Source of the DNA: CATQGW01 sp965262235
GTDB taxonomy: Bacteria > Chloroflexota > Dehalococcoidia > Bin125
Direction of reading: 5' to 3'
Length of the DNA: 64,000 bases
NCBI GenBank assembly: GCA_965262235.1
Contig: OZ253504.1
Location: 682,001-746,000 of the forward strand
Part shown: positions 25,274 to 34,848 of the stretch, one piece after another
Layout: the number at the start of each line of letters is the position of its first letter
Numbering within the stretch: position 1 is the first letter of the stretch
Position numbers and translations under genes: made by a program
The notes under the pieces: model-generated
What the model was told of the DNA's origin: nothing
Database searches by the model: none
The model's input: only the letters and a program-made list of their open reading frames with translations

Positions 25274-26068
25274 TCAGCTTGGCGGCGGGTCGAGCGACCA
25301 GAGCCCGTAGCCGCCGGTGACGGGCAGCACGGTGCCGGTGATGTAGCTGGCGGCGTCGGAGAGCAGGAAGGCCACAGCGCCGGCGACTTCATCGTCGGCG
25401 CCCAGCCGTCGCATCGCAGTGTGCTCGGTGACGCGCTCGCGGTACCAGGACGGCATCGGCTCGGTCAGCGGGGTGTCGATGAACGCGGGGGCGACGCAGT
25501 TGACGCGGATCGGTTGGGGGATGGCGTGGGCCCATTCGGCGGCGAAGGTGCGGGTCATCGCTTCGATCGCGGCGCGGGTCATCGCGTAGGGCGCCTGGCG
25601 GGGCAGGCCGTACTCCGCGCCAACCGAGGAGATCGTGACGACGCTGCCGCCGCGGCCCTCGCCGATCCAGCGCGCTGCGACGTTGCGGGTGAGGAAGAAG
25701 GTACCGCGCTGATTGACGTCCATGATCTGGTCGTATTCGTCGGGCGTGACGCGCTCGCCGCGTTGCAGGATCGGGCTGATCCCGGCGACGTTGACGAGAC
25801 CCGTGAGTGGGCCGACCGTCCGCTCGACGTCATCGATCAGGCCGACGTGGTCGTCGATCTGGGCGAGATCGGCGCGGAAGGCCCAGGCCTGGCCGCCGTC
25901 CTCGCGAATCTGCTCGGCGACTTCCTCCACCTGCGCCGCTGTACGGGCGGTCAAGGCGACGCGCGCGCCCATCTGCGCAATGAGCTGCGCGGCGGCTTTG
26001 CCGATCCCGCGGCCGGCGCCCGAGACGAGCACCACGTGGTCTTCGAGTGAGAAGGGCGAGGTACTCAT
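25274..26068 (-). CDS. SDR-family oxidoreductase with Arg in place of catalytic Lys
   Basis: 264-residue Rossmann-fold protein of the classical short-chain dehydrogenase family. Cofactor motif GAGRGIG (17-23), NVAG (93-96), N119, active-site S147/S148 and Y161 are present, but the invariant YxxxK reads YAMTR (R165). The codon is CGC, so it is not a misread single position in my translation. Activity may be reduced or altered. The ATG overlaps the stop of the upstream zinc-ribbon gene by 4 nt. The C-terminus SLDPPPS is Pro-rich. Confidence 0.9.
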   Translation of the reverse strand: MSTSPFSLEDHVVLVSGAGRGIGKAAAQLIAQMGARVALTARTAAQVEEVAEQIREDGGQAWAFRADLAQIDDHVGLIDDVERTVGPLTGLVNVAGISPILQRGERVTPDEYDQIMDVNQRGTFFLTRNVAARWIGEGRGGSVVTISSVGAEYGLPRQAPYAMTRAAIEAMTRTFAAEWAHAIPQPIRVNCVAPAFIDTPLTEPMPSWYRERVTEHTAMRRLGADDEVAGAVAFLLSDAASYITGTVLPVTGGYGLWSLDPPPS

Positions 26069-26952
26069 GCGTTGTCCTGTAGGGCCATGGTGTCGCGGAC
26101 GTGAAGGTAGAGCCAGATCAGATCACGCGCGGCGCCGGTGATCTTGTCGATCGCGTCGATGAAGACTTCGAGCTGTGGTTCGTGGATGGCGAGCACGTGG
26201 GTCAGCACGACGCGGCGGCGGTTCTCGACCACGACGAGCGCAACCTGATCGGGGTTCATCGCGCGTTCCGGCAGCCAATCGAGCTTGTGCGTGAGGGTCG
26301 AGGAGGCGCGCAGGCCGTCGGCGAGTTCGAGCAGCACACCCTGGTCGACCTTCTGAACACGCTCGATCCCGTGGGTCACGGCGGATGTAGCGGCGGCGAA
26401 GGCTCGATAGTCCTGCTTACGGATTTCGCCTCGTGCTGCCTGGACGTCTGAGAAGCTCGGCAGCTGCAGGTCGCGCAGCAGTTCGGTCGAGCTGCGGCCC
26501 AGAGTCAGGGCGCGGAAGGCCGCGACGGACGGCGCGTTCAGCTCGAAGTTCATGAACGTGGTCAGCAGGGGCTGCTCGTGGCGGCGTCGCATGGCGAGAT
26601 AAAGCGCCATCAGCTCCTGAGCGGCGTTGAGGTATTCCTCGACGATCCGCATCCCGATCACCTTGCGGTCGTCGGGGTCGGCCAGAGCCTGGGAGCGGAA
26701 GAGCGCCTCGGCGACGGTGCGGTGGGCCTTCGCGCCGAAGCGCGCGTAGTTCTCAAGGAAGGAGATTTCGACGGCGTGCAGGGAGCGATCGAAGCAGGGC
26801 GCGCAGACGCGGGCTCGCGCGTCGGCGGCGGCGAGGTCGAAGTCGGCGCCGCAGTCTTCGCAGGTGGCGATCGCGAGGCGCCGGTCGCGATCGGCGCGCT
26901 TGGGCGCATAGGGCGTGCGCGGGTGCGCCTGAGTCGGTCGGCGAGCTGACAT
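26065..26952 (-). CDS. uncharacterised protein with N-terminal zinc ribbon
   Basis: 295 residues, family not recognised. A basic lead is followed by a treble or ribbon-type C4 site: C31, C34 (CEDC), C50 and C53 (CAPC). The rest (about 60-295) looks all-helical, without membrane segments, and contains LDWLPERAMNPDQVALVVVENRR and a helical end. It is the promoter-proximal gene of the zinc-ribbon, SDR, nitrilase, P1-peptidase operon, so it could be a regulator or scaffold for it. mutM lies 28 bases upstream on the same strand and could be cotranscribed. Confidence 0.7.
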   Translation of the reverse strand: MSARRPTQAHPRTPYAPKRADRDRRLAIATCEDCGADFDLAAADARARVCAPCFDRSLHAVEISFLENYARFGAKAHRTVAEALFRSQALADPDDRKVIGMRIVEEYLNAAQELMALYLAMRRRHEQPLLTTFMNFELNAPSVAAFRALTLGRSSTELLRDLQLPSFSDVQAARGEIRKQDYRAFAAATSAVTHGIERVQKVDQGVLLELADGLRASSTLTHKLDWLPERAMNPDQVALVVVENRRRVVLTHVLAIHEPQLEVFIDAIDKITGAARDLIWLYLHVRDTMALQDNA

Positions 26953-26980
26953 GCGGCTGCCTCCGGCGCGAGGCTAGCAC

Positions 26981-27874
26981 TCAGAGTCGGCGCGTCTCCG
27001 CCGGCGCGCCTTTGCGCCGGCGCAGCTTGCTGTTGACCTGCCGGGAGGCTTGCCGGGGATGCTGGCACCTGGGGCACCAGTGGGTGGCGCGGCCGCCGAC
27101 GACGCTGCGGCGGATGATCGCGCCGCAGTCGTCGCAGGGCTGCTCGGTGCGCCGGAAGACGCGGACGAAGTGTTGTTGTGAGCCTTCGCCGCCCGCGACG
27201 TTGGTGTAGTCGCGGAACGATGCGCCGCCATGGGCGACACCCTCCTCGAGCACCTGGCGGATCGCCGCGTGCAGCGCGACGCGTTCCCTGGGCCGTAGCG
27301 AGCCGGCCGGAGCCTCCGGATGGAGGTGGGCGAGGAAGAGCGCCTCGTCGGCGTAGATGTTGCCGATCCCGGCGACGCTGCGCTGGTCGAGCAGCGCCGC
27401 TTTGACGGCGATCGTGCGGCCGCGCAGGGCGTCCCAGAGGGCGGTCACGTCGAAAGCGTCGCTGAGCGGCTCGGGGCCGAGCTGGGGCAGGGCGTCGGCC
27501 ATCTGATCGACAACGTCGATGGTGCCGAACTTGCGCACGTCGACGAAGCGCAGCTGGTAGCCGTCGGCGAACAGGAATGTCGCGCGGGTGAACCGGTCGG
27601 GCTCGCCGTCGGGTTCGCGGAAGCGCAGCGAGCCGGTCATGCGCAGATGGACGACGCAGCAGGCGCCGTCGTCGAGACTCATGCCGAGGTACTTGCCGCG
27701 GCGCTGGATCGAGTCGAAGCGGCGGCCCCGGAGCTGCGCGCTGACGGCGTCCGCCGGGACGCCGCGCAGGACGCGGCTCGCGCCGGGGGCGACGGAGAAG
27801 TCAGCGATCTCGCGTCCGCGGATCAACGGTTCGAGGTCGCGGCGGATGGTTTCGACTTCGGGGAGCTCGGGCAT
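26981..27874 (-). CDS. mutM: formamidopyrimidine-DNA glycosylase (Fpg/MutM)
   Basis: Excises 8-oxoguanine and ring-opened purines and nicks the strand. 297 residues starting with catalytic Pro after Met (MPELPEVETIRRDL: P2, E3), K61 in QRRGKYLGM, the H2TH region (QRSVAGIGNIYADEALF) and a C-terminal CxxC/CxxC zinc finger (CDDC...CPRC). A basic tail of about 25 residues follows the finger. It starts 6 bases after the DUF6159 stop. Confidence 0.96.
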   Translation of the reverse strand: MPELPEVETIRRDLEPLIRGREIADFSVAPGASRVLRGVPADAVSAQLRGRRFDSIQRRGKYLGMSLDDGACCVVHLRMTGSLRFREPDGEPDRFTRATFLFADGYQLRFVDVRKFGTIDVVDQMADALPQLGPEPLSDAFDVTALWDALRGRTIAVKAALLDQRSVAGIGNIYADEALFLAHLHPEAPAGSLRPRERVALHAAIRQVLEEGVAHGGASFRDYTNVAGGEGSQQHFVRVFRRTEQPCDDCGAIIRRSVVGGRATHWCPRCQHPRQASRQVNSKLRRRKGAPAETRRL

Positions 27875-27880
27875 CCGGGA

Positions 27881-28735
27881 CTAGGGGGCCCAGGCATCGC
27901 GCAGCAGCTGCTCGTCGAACCACTGGTTGGACTTGCCCTCCGCGACCCACTCGTACAGCGCGGCCTTGAAGATGCCCTCCATCGCCGCGACGGTGGCGAT
28001 CGCGATCCCACCGAGGATCACCGCGGCGATGATCGCGAGAATCGGCCAGATGAACGCCAGGATGATCACGGGGATGGCGGCGATCAGCAGAGCGACGATG
28101 TAGATCAGCATGAACGAGAACTGAGCGGTGAGCTGCTCGCCCCAGCTGCGCTTGAAGTAGCTGGACGAGCGGCGAATCGCCTGGATCGGGCCGACCCGCT
28201 CGGCGACCAACACAGGTACGACGAAGAACGTGATGTAGGCCCAGACGGCGCCGACCATGCTGACGAGGATCGATCCGACGATCCGCATCATCTGGTTCTC
28301 GGAGCTCTGCGCAGCGGCCTGGAGCGCGCGCAGAATCAGGCCAACGGTGCCGGTGATGAGCGTCCAGCCGAGGATCGCGAGCCACATCCCGCGGACGGCG
28401 CGGAAGCCGCTGGCGACATTGGGGTCGCCGCCTTCGAGCCGTTCGCGAGCCGCGGCGATCAGCGCGGCGTTGCAGAAGATGATGACGTAGATCGAGGCGA
28501 AATAAACGACCACCGTGATGATCACATCGACGAGATTGAGCTGCGTGCCTTCCTGGCCGATCCGGTCGAGCGTGCCGATCCCGCCGAACACGCCGGCCGC
28601 GATGCCGGCGATCACGAGCACGCCGAGGCCGGAGAGAATCGGGAAGACGATCAGCTCCCGGTCGAGCTGAAGGACACGCCAGGACATCTTGATCAGGTTG
28701 AAGGTGTTGCCGATCGTGCGGAAAATTCCACCCAT
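27881..28735 (-). CDS. DUF6159-type polytopic membrane protein
   Basis: 284 residues with about five hydrophobic segments, starting MGGIFRTIGNTFNLIKMSW and RVLQLDRELIVFPILSGLG, typical of the DUF6159 family (recognised from memory). A conserved-looking cytoplasmic loop reads RVGPIQAIRRSSSYFKRSWGEQL. Function is unknown. It sits between polA (18 bases upstream) and mutM (6 bases downstream), so it is cotranscribed with repair genes, which need not mean a repair role. Confidence 0.78.
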   Translation of the reverse strand: MGGIFRTIGNTFNLIKMSWRVLQLDRELIVFPILSGLGVLVIAGIAAGVFGGIGTLDRIGQEGTQLNLVDVIITVVVYFASIYVIIFCNAALIAAARERLEGGDPNVASGFRAVRGMWLAILGWTLITGTVGLILRALQAAAQSSENQMMRIVGSILVSMVGAVWAYITFFVVPVLVAERVGPIQAIRRSSSYFKRSWGEQLTAQFSFMLIYIVALLIAAIPVIILAFIWPILAIIAAVILGGIAIATVAAMEGIFKAALYEWVAEGKSNQWFDEQLLRDAWAP

Positions 28736-28753
28736 GCTGATTGCCCTTCCGAG

Positions 28754-31588
28754 CTACCTCGTTGTTGCCTGGTCGGAGCTGAGCGGCGCGAGCGGTTCGA
28801 GGTCACGCCAGTTTGAGCCGCGCCGCACGTCGATCTGCAGCGGGACCACCATCCGGATCGCGGTCGGCATCGTGTCCTGCAGCAGGCCGACGAGGTCGTC
28901 GACCTCGGCGCCGGGGAGTTCGAAGATCAGCTCGTCGTGGACCTGCAGGAGCATGCGGCCGCGCAGCTCACGATCCTTCAGGCCGCTGTCGATCTGCAGC
29001 ATCGCCTTCTTCATCACGTCGGCGGCCGTGCCCTGGACGGGCATGTTGACGGCCATCCGCTCGGCGCCGAGGCGGGCCTGGAAGTTGGACGAGTTGATCT
29101 GCGGCAGGAAGCGGCGCCGGCCCAGCAGGGTCTCGGCGTAGCCGAGATCGCGGGTGCTCGCCTTGATCTCCTCGATCCACTCGGCGACCCGGGCGAAGCG
29201 GCCGAAGTAGGAGTCGATGAAGGCCTGGGCGTCGGAGCGGGCCATGCCCGACCGCTGCGACAGACCATGCGCGGTGAGCCCGTAGATGACGCCGAAGTTC
29301 ATCATCTTGGCCACGCGGCGCATCTCCGGCTGGACATCGTCGATGGTCACGCCGTAGGCCGCCGAGGCGGTGGCGGAGTGGATGTCCTCGCCGCGGTTGA
29401 ATGCTTCGATCAGGCCGGGGTCGTCGGACAGATGCGCGAGCACGCGCAGCTCGATCTGGGAGTAGTCGGCGCTGACGAAGCAGACATCGCCGCTGTGCTT
29501 GCCCAGGGCTTCCCAGGCGCGGGGCACGAATGCGGCGCGGATCTGGCGGCCCATTTCAGTGCGAACGGGGATGTTCTGCAGGTTGGGGCGCTCGGACGAG
29601 AGCCGGCCGGTCGCAGCGACGGTCTGGTTGTAGTCGGTGTGGATCCGGCCGGTGCTCGCGCTGATCAGCGGCGGGAGCGACTCGACGTAAGTCGAGCGCA
29701 GCTTGGTCAACTCGCGCCAGCCGAGCACGTGCTCGACGATTGGGTGACTCTGGGCGAGACGGTCGAGCTGCTGTGCGTCGGTTGAGAAGCCCTGCGATGT
29801 CTTGCGTGTCTTGGGCAGGCTCAGCTCTTCAAAGAGGACGACGCTCAGTTGTTTGGGCGAGCCGATGTTGAATTCGTGGCCGGCATCCTCGTAGATCTGG
29901 GCCGTGGTGGTCTCGATCTCGCGGTCGAGCGTGGCGTCGAGCTGCTCGAGCCGGCTGGTGTCGAGGGTGACGCCGGCCAGTTCCATCTCGACGAGCACGG
30001 GGATCAGCGGCAGCTCCAGCTCGCGGTAGAGGGCGGCGAGCGACTCATCCTTTTCCAGCTCGGGAACCAGCACGGAGGCGAGACGGAGGGTCATGTCGGC
30101 GTCTGCGGCGGCGTAGGGGCCCGCCTCCGCGGCAGGGACGTCAAGCATCGTCTTCTGCTTGCGGCCCTTGCCGATCAGTTCCTCGATCGGGGTCATGTTG
30201 ACGCCGAGGCGCGACTGAGCGAGCGCCTTGAGCCCGATCTGGGGCTCAGTGAGCAGGTAGGCGACGAGCATCGTGTCGTGTTCGAGGCCCCGCAGCTGGA
30301 TGCCGTGGCGGGCGAGGACCTTGGTGTCGAACTTGGCGTTATGCAGGACCTTCGGCACTGAGGGGTCCTCGAGGACGGGCCGCAGCGCCTCGCGCACGAG
30401 CTCAGCGTCAAGCTGGCCCTCGACTTCCACGCCGAGCTCGCCGCGGTGGCCCACGGGGATGTAGGCGGCGCGGCCCACAGCGTCGGCCAGGGCGTAGCCG
30501 GCGATCTGGCAATCGATCGGGTCAAGCGCGGAAGTTTCCAGGTCGACAGCGAGGAGCGGGGCGGCGGCGGCGCGCTCGATCCACGCATGCAGCGCCGGCT
30601 CGTCGCGCACGAGGTCGTATTCGACCTCTAGTTCAGGCTCAGGCGGCGCCGCCGCGGCGAAGGACTCGGCGCCGAGCTGGCTGGCCCACTCGGTCAGCGA
30701 GCGGAACTCGAGCTCCTCAAACTTGGCGATCGCGGCGCTGCGGTCGAACTTGAGCAGCGACGCCGCATCGAGATCGAGCTGGACGGGCACCTCGTGGTTG
30801 ATCGTCGCGAGCCACTTGGAGTGAAAGGCGACATCGCGTTGTTCGCGAAGCTTCTTCTGCGTGCCCGCCGGCTTGACCTCGTCGAGGTGCTCGTAGATCT
30901 CTTCGAGCGTGCGCCAGATGTTCAGCAGCTTGACCGCGCCCTTGTCGCCGAGGCCCTTGACGCCGGGGATGTTGTCCGACGTATCGCCGACGATCGCCTT
31001 GTAGTCGATGACCTGGATCGGATCGATGCCGTAGCGCTCGCGGACCTTCGCGTCGGAGTCGTAGCGGACGACATCGCGCTGGTAGGGGCGGAACATGAAG
31101 ACGTTGACATCGTCGCGGACCAACTGCAGGAGGTCGCTGTCGAGCGTGGCGATCCAGGTTTCGACACCCTGCGCTGCGGCCTGATCGGCGAGCGTCGCGA
31201 GCACGTCGTCAGCCTCGAACCCCGGCGCCTCGAAGACGGGGATTGAGAAGGCTTCCGCGACTTCACGACAGCGGTCGATCTGGGGCGGGAGGTCTTCAGG
31301 CGGCGCGTCGCGATGAGCCTTGTAGTTCGGGTCTCGCGCGCGCCGGAAGGTCGTGTCGTCGGAGACGTCCAGTGCGAGCGCGAGGTGGGTCGGTTGCAGC
31401 TCTTCGATCACGTTGCGCAGCGTGTTGGAGAACTGATAGACCGCCCCGACCGGCTCGCCCGTCGACTTGACGGTCAACGGCGCCGCCGCCCGGGCCATCG
31501 CGAAATAGGCGCGAAAGATGATCGCGTGCCCGTCGATCACGACAAGCCGCTCACCCAAACGCTGTTGACCCTCACCGGCGGCGCTCAT
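28754..31588 (-). CDS. polA: DNA polymerase I
   Basis: 944 residues with all three domains: 5'-3' flap nuclease (about 15-310, with IDGHAIIFRAYFA, EADDVLATLADQA and GDTSDNIPGVKGLG), 3'-5' proofreading exonuclease (about 330-510) and family A polymerase. Proofreading looks intact: VDLETSALDP, HNAKFDTKVL and YAAADADMTL keep the acidic residues lost in many thermophilic Pol I enzymes. Polymerase motifs are SADYSQIELRVLAH, RRVAKMMNFGVIYG and QVHDELIFE. It is divergent from uvrA with 92 bases between, where both promoters must lie. Confidence 0.97.
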   Translation of the reverse strand: MSAAGEGQQRLGERLVVIDGHAIIFRAYFAMARAAAPLTVKSTGEPVGAVYQFSNTLRNVIEELQPTHLALALDVSDDTTFRRARDPNYKAHRDAPPEDLPPQIDRCREVAEAFSIPVFEAPGFEADDVLATLADQAAAQGVETWIATLDSDLLQLVRDDVNVFMFRPYQRDVVRYDSDAKVRERYGIDPIQVIDYKAIVGDTSDNIPGVKGLGDKGAVKLLNIWRTLEEIYEHLDEVKPAGTQKKLREQRDVAFHSKWLATINHEVPVQLDLDAASLLKFDRSAAIAKFEELEFRSLTEWASQLGAESFAAAAPPEPELEVEYDLVRDEPALHAWIERAAAAPLLAVDLETSALDPIDCQIAGYALADAVGRAAYIPVGHRGELGVEVEGQLDAELVREALRPVLEDPSVPKVLHNAKFDTKVLARHGIQLRGLEHDTMLVAYLLTEPQIGLKALAQSRLGVNMTPIEELIGKGRKQKTMLDVPAAEAGPYAAADADMTLRLASVLVPELEKDESLAALYRELELPLIPVLVEMELAGVTLDTSRLEQLDATLDREIETTTAQIYEDAGHEFNIGSPKQLSVVLFEELSLPKTRKTSQGFSTDAQQLDRLAQSHPIVEHVLGWRELTKLRSTYVESLPPLISASTGRIHTDYNQTVAATGRLSSERPNLQNIPVRTEMGRQIRAAFVPRAWEALGKHSGDVCFVSADYSQIELRVLAHLSDDPGLIEAFNRGEDIHSATASAAYGVTIDDVQPEMRRVAKMMNFGVIYGLTAHGLSQRSGMARSDAQAFIDSYFGRFARVAEWIEEIKASTRDLGYAETLLGRRRFLPQINSSNFQARLGAERMAVNMPVQGTAADVMKKAMLQIDSGLKDRELRGRMLLQVHDELIFELPGAEVDDLVGLLQDTMPTAIRMVVPLQIDVRRGSNWRDLEPLAPLSSDQATTR

Positions 31589-31680
31589 GGTTCGAGTATA
31601 CGGAGAGAGGCGAATCGCGAGCGGGCCGCTGATAGAGTGGGTGGGGAGCCAGCCGAGACCGCCCGTATCTGGAGCCGTTC

Positions 31681-34600
31681 GTGCCGACCGACAAGATCGT
31701 GGTCCGCGGCGCCCGCGAACACAACCTCAAAGACATCGACGTGACCATCCCACGGGACCAGCTCGTGGTGATCACGGGGCTCTCGGGGTCGGGCAAGTCG
31801 TCGCTGGCCTTCGACACGATCTACGCCGAGGGGCAGCGTCGCTACGTCGAGTCCCTCTCGGCCTACGCACGGCAGTTTCTGGGGCGGATGGAGAAGCCCG
31901 ATGTGGACTACATCGAGGGCCTCTCGCCGGCGATCTCGATTGACCAGAAGACCGGCTCGCGGAACCCCCGCTCGACCGTCGGCACGGTGACGGAGATCTA
32001 CGACTACCTGCGGTTGCTGTTCGCGCGGGCGGGTCGGCCGCACTGCCCGATCTGCGGGGACCCAATCGCCCAGCAGACCGTTCAGCAGATGGTCGACAGC
32101 GTGCTCTCGCTGCCGCCGGAGTCGCGACTGCTGGTGCTGGCCCCCGTGGTTCGGGACCGCAAAGGTGAGCATCAGCAGGTGCTCGAGGATGCGCGTTCGC
32201 GCGGGTTCGTGCGGGCGCGCGTCGACGGCGAGGTGCTCTCGCTGGATGACGAGATTCCGCTGGAGAAGAACAAGCGACACACGATCGACGTGGTGGTGGA
32301 CCGGATCACGTTGCTCGGCGCGGACGCTGATGAGGAAGAACAGAACTCGCTCGCGGGTCGGCTGTCGGACAGCATCGAGCAGGCGCTGCAGCTCGGCGAG
32401 GGGCTGGTGCGGATCCGCGCGCTCGACGAGGACGAGGATCGGATCTATTCCGAGCAGCTTGCCTGCCCGCGCGACATGTTCGCGTTGGGCGAGATCGAAC
32501 CGCGCTCGTTCTCGTTCAACAGCCCGCACGGGGCCTGCCCCGCCTGCACGGGGCTGGGGATCACGATGGAGGTCGACCCGGCGCTGGTCATTCCCGACGA
32601 TTCGAAGTCGCTCGATGGCGGCGCAATCGCGCCCTGGGCGAAATCGTCTGCCCACTCGGGCTGGCATTCGCGGATCCTGGAAGCGGTGTTCGAGCGCTAC
32701 GGCGAAGACGTGAACCACCCGTTCCGCGATCTGTCGGAGGAGCTGATTCAGGCGGTGCTCTACGGCGACCCGGAGCCGATCGTGATCGATTGGACCAACC
32801 ATCGGGGGCGCTCACGGAAGTATGAGACGAAGTACGAGGGGGTGGTGACCAACCTCGCCCGGCGGCACCGCGACACCGACTCGGAGTGGTCGCGGACCGA
32901 CATCGAGCGGTACATGACGGCCGTGCCCTGCACGGCCTGCGGCGGAGCGCGGCTGAAGCCCGAAATCCTCGCGGTCCACGTCGACGGGCGCAGCATCGTC
33001 GAAGTGACGCGAATGGCCGTCGCCGCCGCCGCGACCTGGGCCAACAGCCTGGAGGGCGATGATTCGCCGCTGTCGTCGCGCGAGCGGGCGATCGCGGTGC
33101 AGATTCTCAAGGAAATTCGCGAACGCCTCACGTTCCTCGTGGACGTGGGCCTCGACTACCTGACGCTGGACCGCGCGGCCACCTCGTTGAGCGGCGGCGA
33201 GGCGCAGCGGATCCGTCTGGCCACGCAGATCGGTTCGTCGCTGATGGGCGTGCTCTACGTCTGCGACGAGCCCTCGATCGGGCTGCATCCGCTGGACGAC
33301 GAGCGGCTGATTCGCACGCTGAAGCGGCTGCGCGACCTCGGCAACACGGTGCTGATCGTGGAGCACGACGAGGCGACGATGCGCTCGGCCGACTGGATCG
33401 TCGACATGGGCCCGGGCGCCGGCGAGGCGGGCGGGTACGTCGTGGCCTCGGGCACGCCTGAACAGATCATGAAGCGACGTAACTCGATGACCGGCGCCTA
33501 CCTGAGCGGCCGCAAGCGGATCCCGATGCCGGCCGGACGCCGGCCCGGCAGCGGCGACATCCTGCGCGTCGTCGGCGCGTCGGAGCACAATCTGAAGCAG
33601 ATCGACGTGGATTTCCCGCTCGGGACGTTCATCTGCGTGACGGGCGTGAGCGGGTCCGGCAAGAGCACGCTGGTCAACGACCTGCTGCACGCCGGCGTGG
33701 CGCAGCAGCTACACGGCGCGCGACGCCGGCCGGGGCAGATGCAGGGGATCGAGGGTCTGGACGCGGTGGACAAAGTGATCGACATCGATCAGTCGCCAAT
33801 CGGTCGCACGCCGCGCTCGAACCCGGCGACCTACACGGGGCTGTTCACGCCGGTGCGCGAGCTGTTCTCGTCGGTCCCCGAGTCGCGGATGCGCGGCTAC
33901 AAGCCGGGCCGCTTCTCGTTCAATGTGAAGGGCGGTCGCTGCGAGGCCTGCCGCGGCGACGGCTACAACACGATCGAGATGCAGTTCCTGCCCGATGTGA
34001 CGGTGCCCTGCGAGGTCTGCGGCGGGGCGCGCTACAACCGCGAGGCGCTGGAGATTCGCTACAAGGGCTTCACGATCGCCGAGATTCTCGACAAGACGGT
34101 CGAGGAGGCGGTCGAGATCTTCAACGCGAACCCGACGATCCGGCGCAAGCTGGAGACGCTGCGCTCGGTCGGGCTCGGTTATATCAAGCTGGGCCAGCCG
34201 GCGACCACGCTCTCGGGCGGCGAGGCGCAGCGGGTCAAGCTGAGCACCGAGCTGTCCAAGCGCTCGACCGGCCAGACGCTGTATCTGCTCGACGAGCCGA
34301 CCACTGGCCTCTCGTTCCCCGATGTGGAGGCGCTGCTGAGCGTGCTGCAGACGCTCGTCGACCAGGGCAACACGGTCGTGGTCATCGAGCACCACCTGGA
34401 CGTGATCAAGAACGCGGACTGGGTGATTGATCTCGGGCCGCTGGGCGGCGACCGTGGCGGCGAGCTGATCGCGGCCGGCACGCCGGAGCAGCTGGCCGAG
34501 ACGGAGGGCAGCCACACGGGACGCTTCCTGCGCGTCGCGCTGGCGGCGCACGCCGGGCCGAACGGCGCGAAGCACAGCCGCAAGGTCAGCCCGAAGGCCC

Positions 34601-34740
34601 GATCTGCAAGCGTCGACAAGGCGAAAGCGACGCGGCGCAGCCCGGCCAAGGCATCGAAGAACGGCGCGAACGGCGGGGCCGCGAAGGTCAAGCCGGCGAG
34701 CCGCAAGCGGACGCGAGGGACGGCGCCGGCGCGAGCTTGA
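31681..34740 (+). CDS. uvrA: excinuclease ABC subunit A
   Basis: Damage-recognition ATPase of nucleotide excision repair. 1019 residues: two ABC ATPase modules with Walker A GLSGSGKSSLAFDT and GVSGSGKSTLVNDL, signature motifs SLSGGEAQRIRL and TLSGGEAQRVKL, and zinc sites including CEACRGDGYN...CEVCGG. The start is GTG at 31681, giving the family N-terminus VPTDKIVVRGAREHNLKDID. After the usual end at about residue 955 there is an extra Lys/Ala/Ser-rich tail of about 63 residues, histone-H1-like in composition. Confidence 0.97.
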   Translation: MPTDKIVVRGAREHNLKDIDVTIPRDQLVVITGLSGSGKSSLAFDTIYAEGQRRYVESLSAYARQFLGRMEKPDVDYIEGLSPAISIDQKTGSRNPRSTVGTVTEIYDYLRLLFARAGRPHCPICGDPIAQQTVQQMVDSVLSLPPESRLLVLAPVVRDRKGEHQQVLEDARSRGFVRARVDGEVLSLDDEIPLEKNKRHTIDVVVDRITLLGADADEEEQNSLAGRLSDSIEQALQLGEGLVRIRALDEDEDRIYSEQLACPRDMFALGEIEPRSFSFNSPHGACPACTGLGITMEVDPALVIPDDSKSLDGGAIAPWAKSSAHSGWHSRILEAVFERYGEDVNHPFRDLSEELIQAVLYGDPEPIVIDWTNHRGRSRKYETKYEGVVTNLARRHRDTDSEWSRTDIERYMTAVPCTACGGARLKPEILAVHVDGRSIVEVTRMAVAAAATWANSLEGDDSPLSSRERAIAVQILKEIRERLTFLVDVGLDYLTLDRAATSLSGGEAQRIRLATQIGSSLMGVLYVCDEPSIGLHPLDDERLIRTLKRLRDLGNTVLIVEHDEATMRSADWIVDMGPGAGEAGGYVVASGTPEQIMKRRNSMTGAYLSGRKRIPMPAGRRPGSGDILRVVGASEHNLKQIDVDFPLGTFICVTGVSGSGKSTLVNDLLHAGVAQQLHGARRRPGQMQGIEGLDAVDKVIDIDQSPIGRTPRSNPATYTGLFTPVRELFSSVPESRMRGYKPGRFSFNVKGGRCEACRGDGYNTIEMQFLPDVTVPCEVCGGARYNREALEIRYKGFTIAEILDKTVEEAVEIFNANPTIRRKLETLRSVGLGYIKLGQPATTLSGGEAQRVKLSTELSKRSTGQTLYLLDEPTTGLSFPDVEALLSVLQTLVDQGNTVVVIEHHLDVIKNADWVIDLGPLGGDRGGELIAAGTPEQLAETEGSHTGRFLRVALAAHAGPNGAKHSRKVSPKARSASVDKAKATRRSPAKASKNGANGGAAKVKPASRKRTRGTAPARA

Positions 34741-34766
34741 GGGCAATCGCGCGCGGGGTATTGCCC
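34741..34766 (+). terminator. hairpin after uvrA, possible terminator
   Basis: GGGCAAT ... ATTGCCC, a 7-bp stem with a 12-base G+C-rich loop directly behind the uvrA stop codon. No T-run follows, so intrinsic termination is only a possibility. Confidence 0.4.
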
Positions 34767-34848
34767 GCGACGCCCAGCGGCCCTATAACGGTGACTACGA
34801 GCGCACACGAACGGCTGCCCGCAGCCTCGACGAGAGGACGTTCCCCGA

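Noticed and set aside
27320..28816. 498-codon open frame opposite mutM and the DUF6159 gene
   Set aside because: Extremely Asp/Arg/Glu-rich and spans two genes; a shadow.
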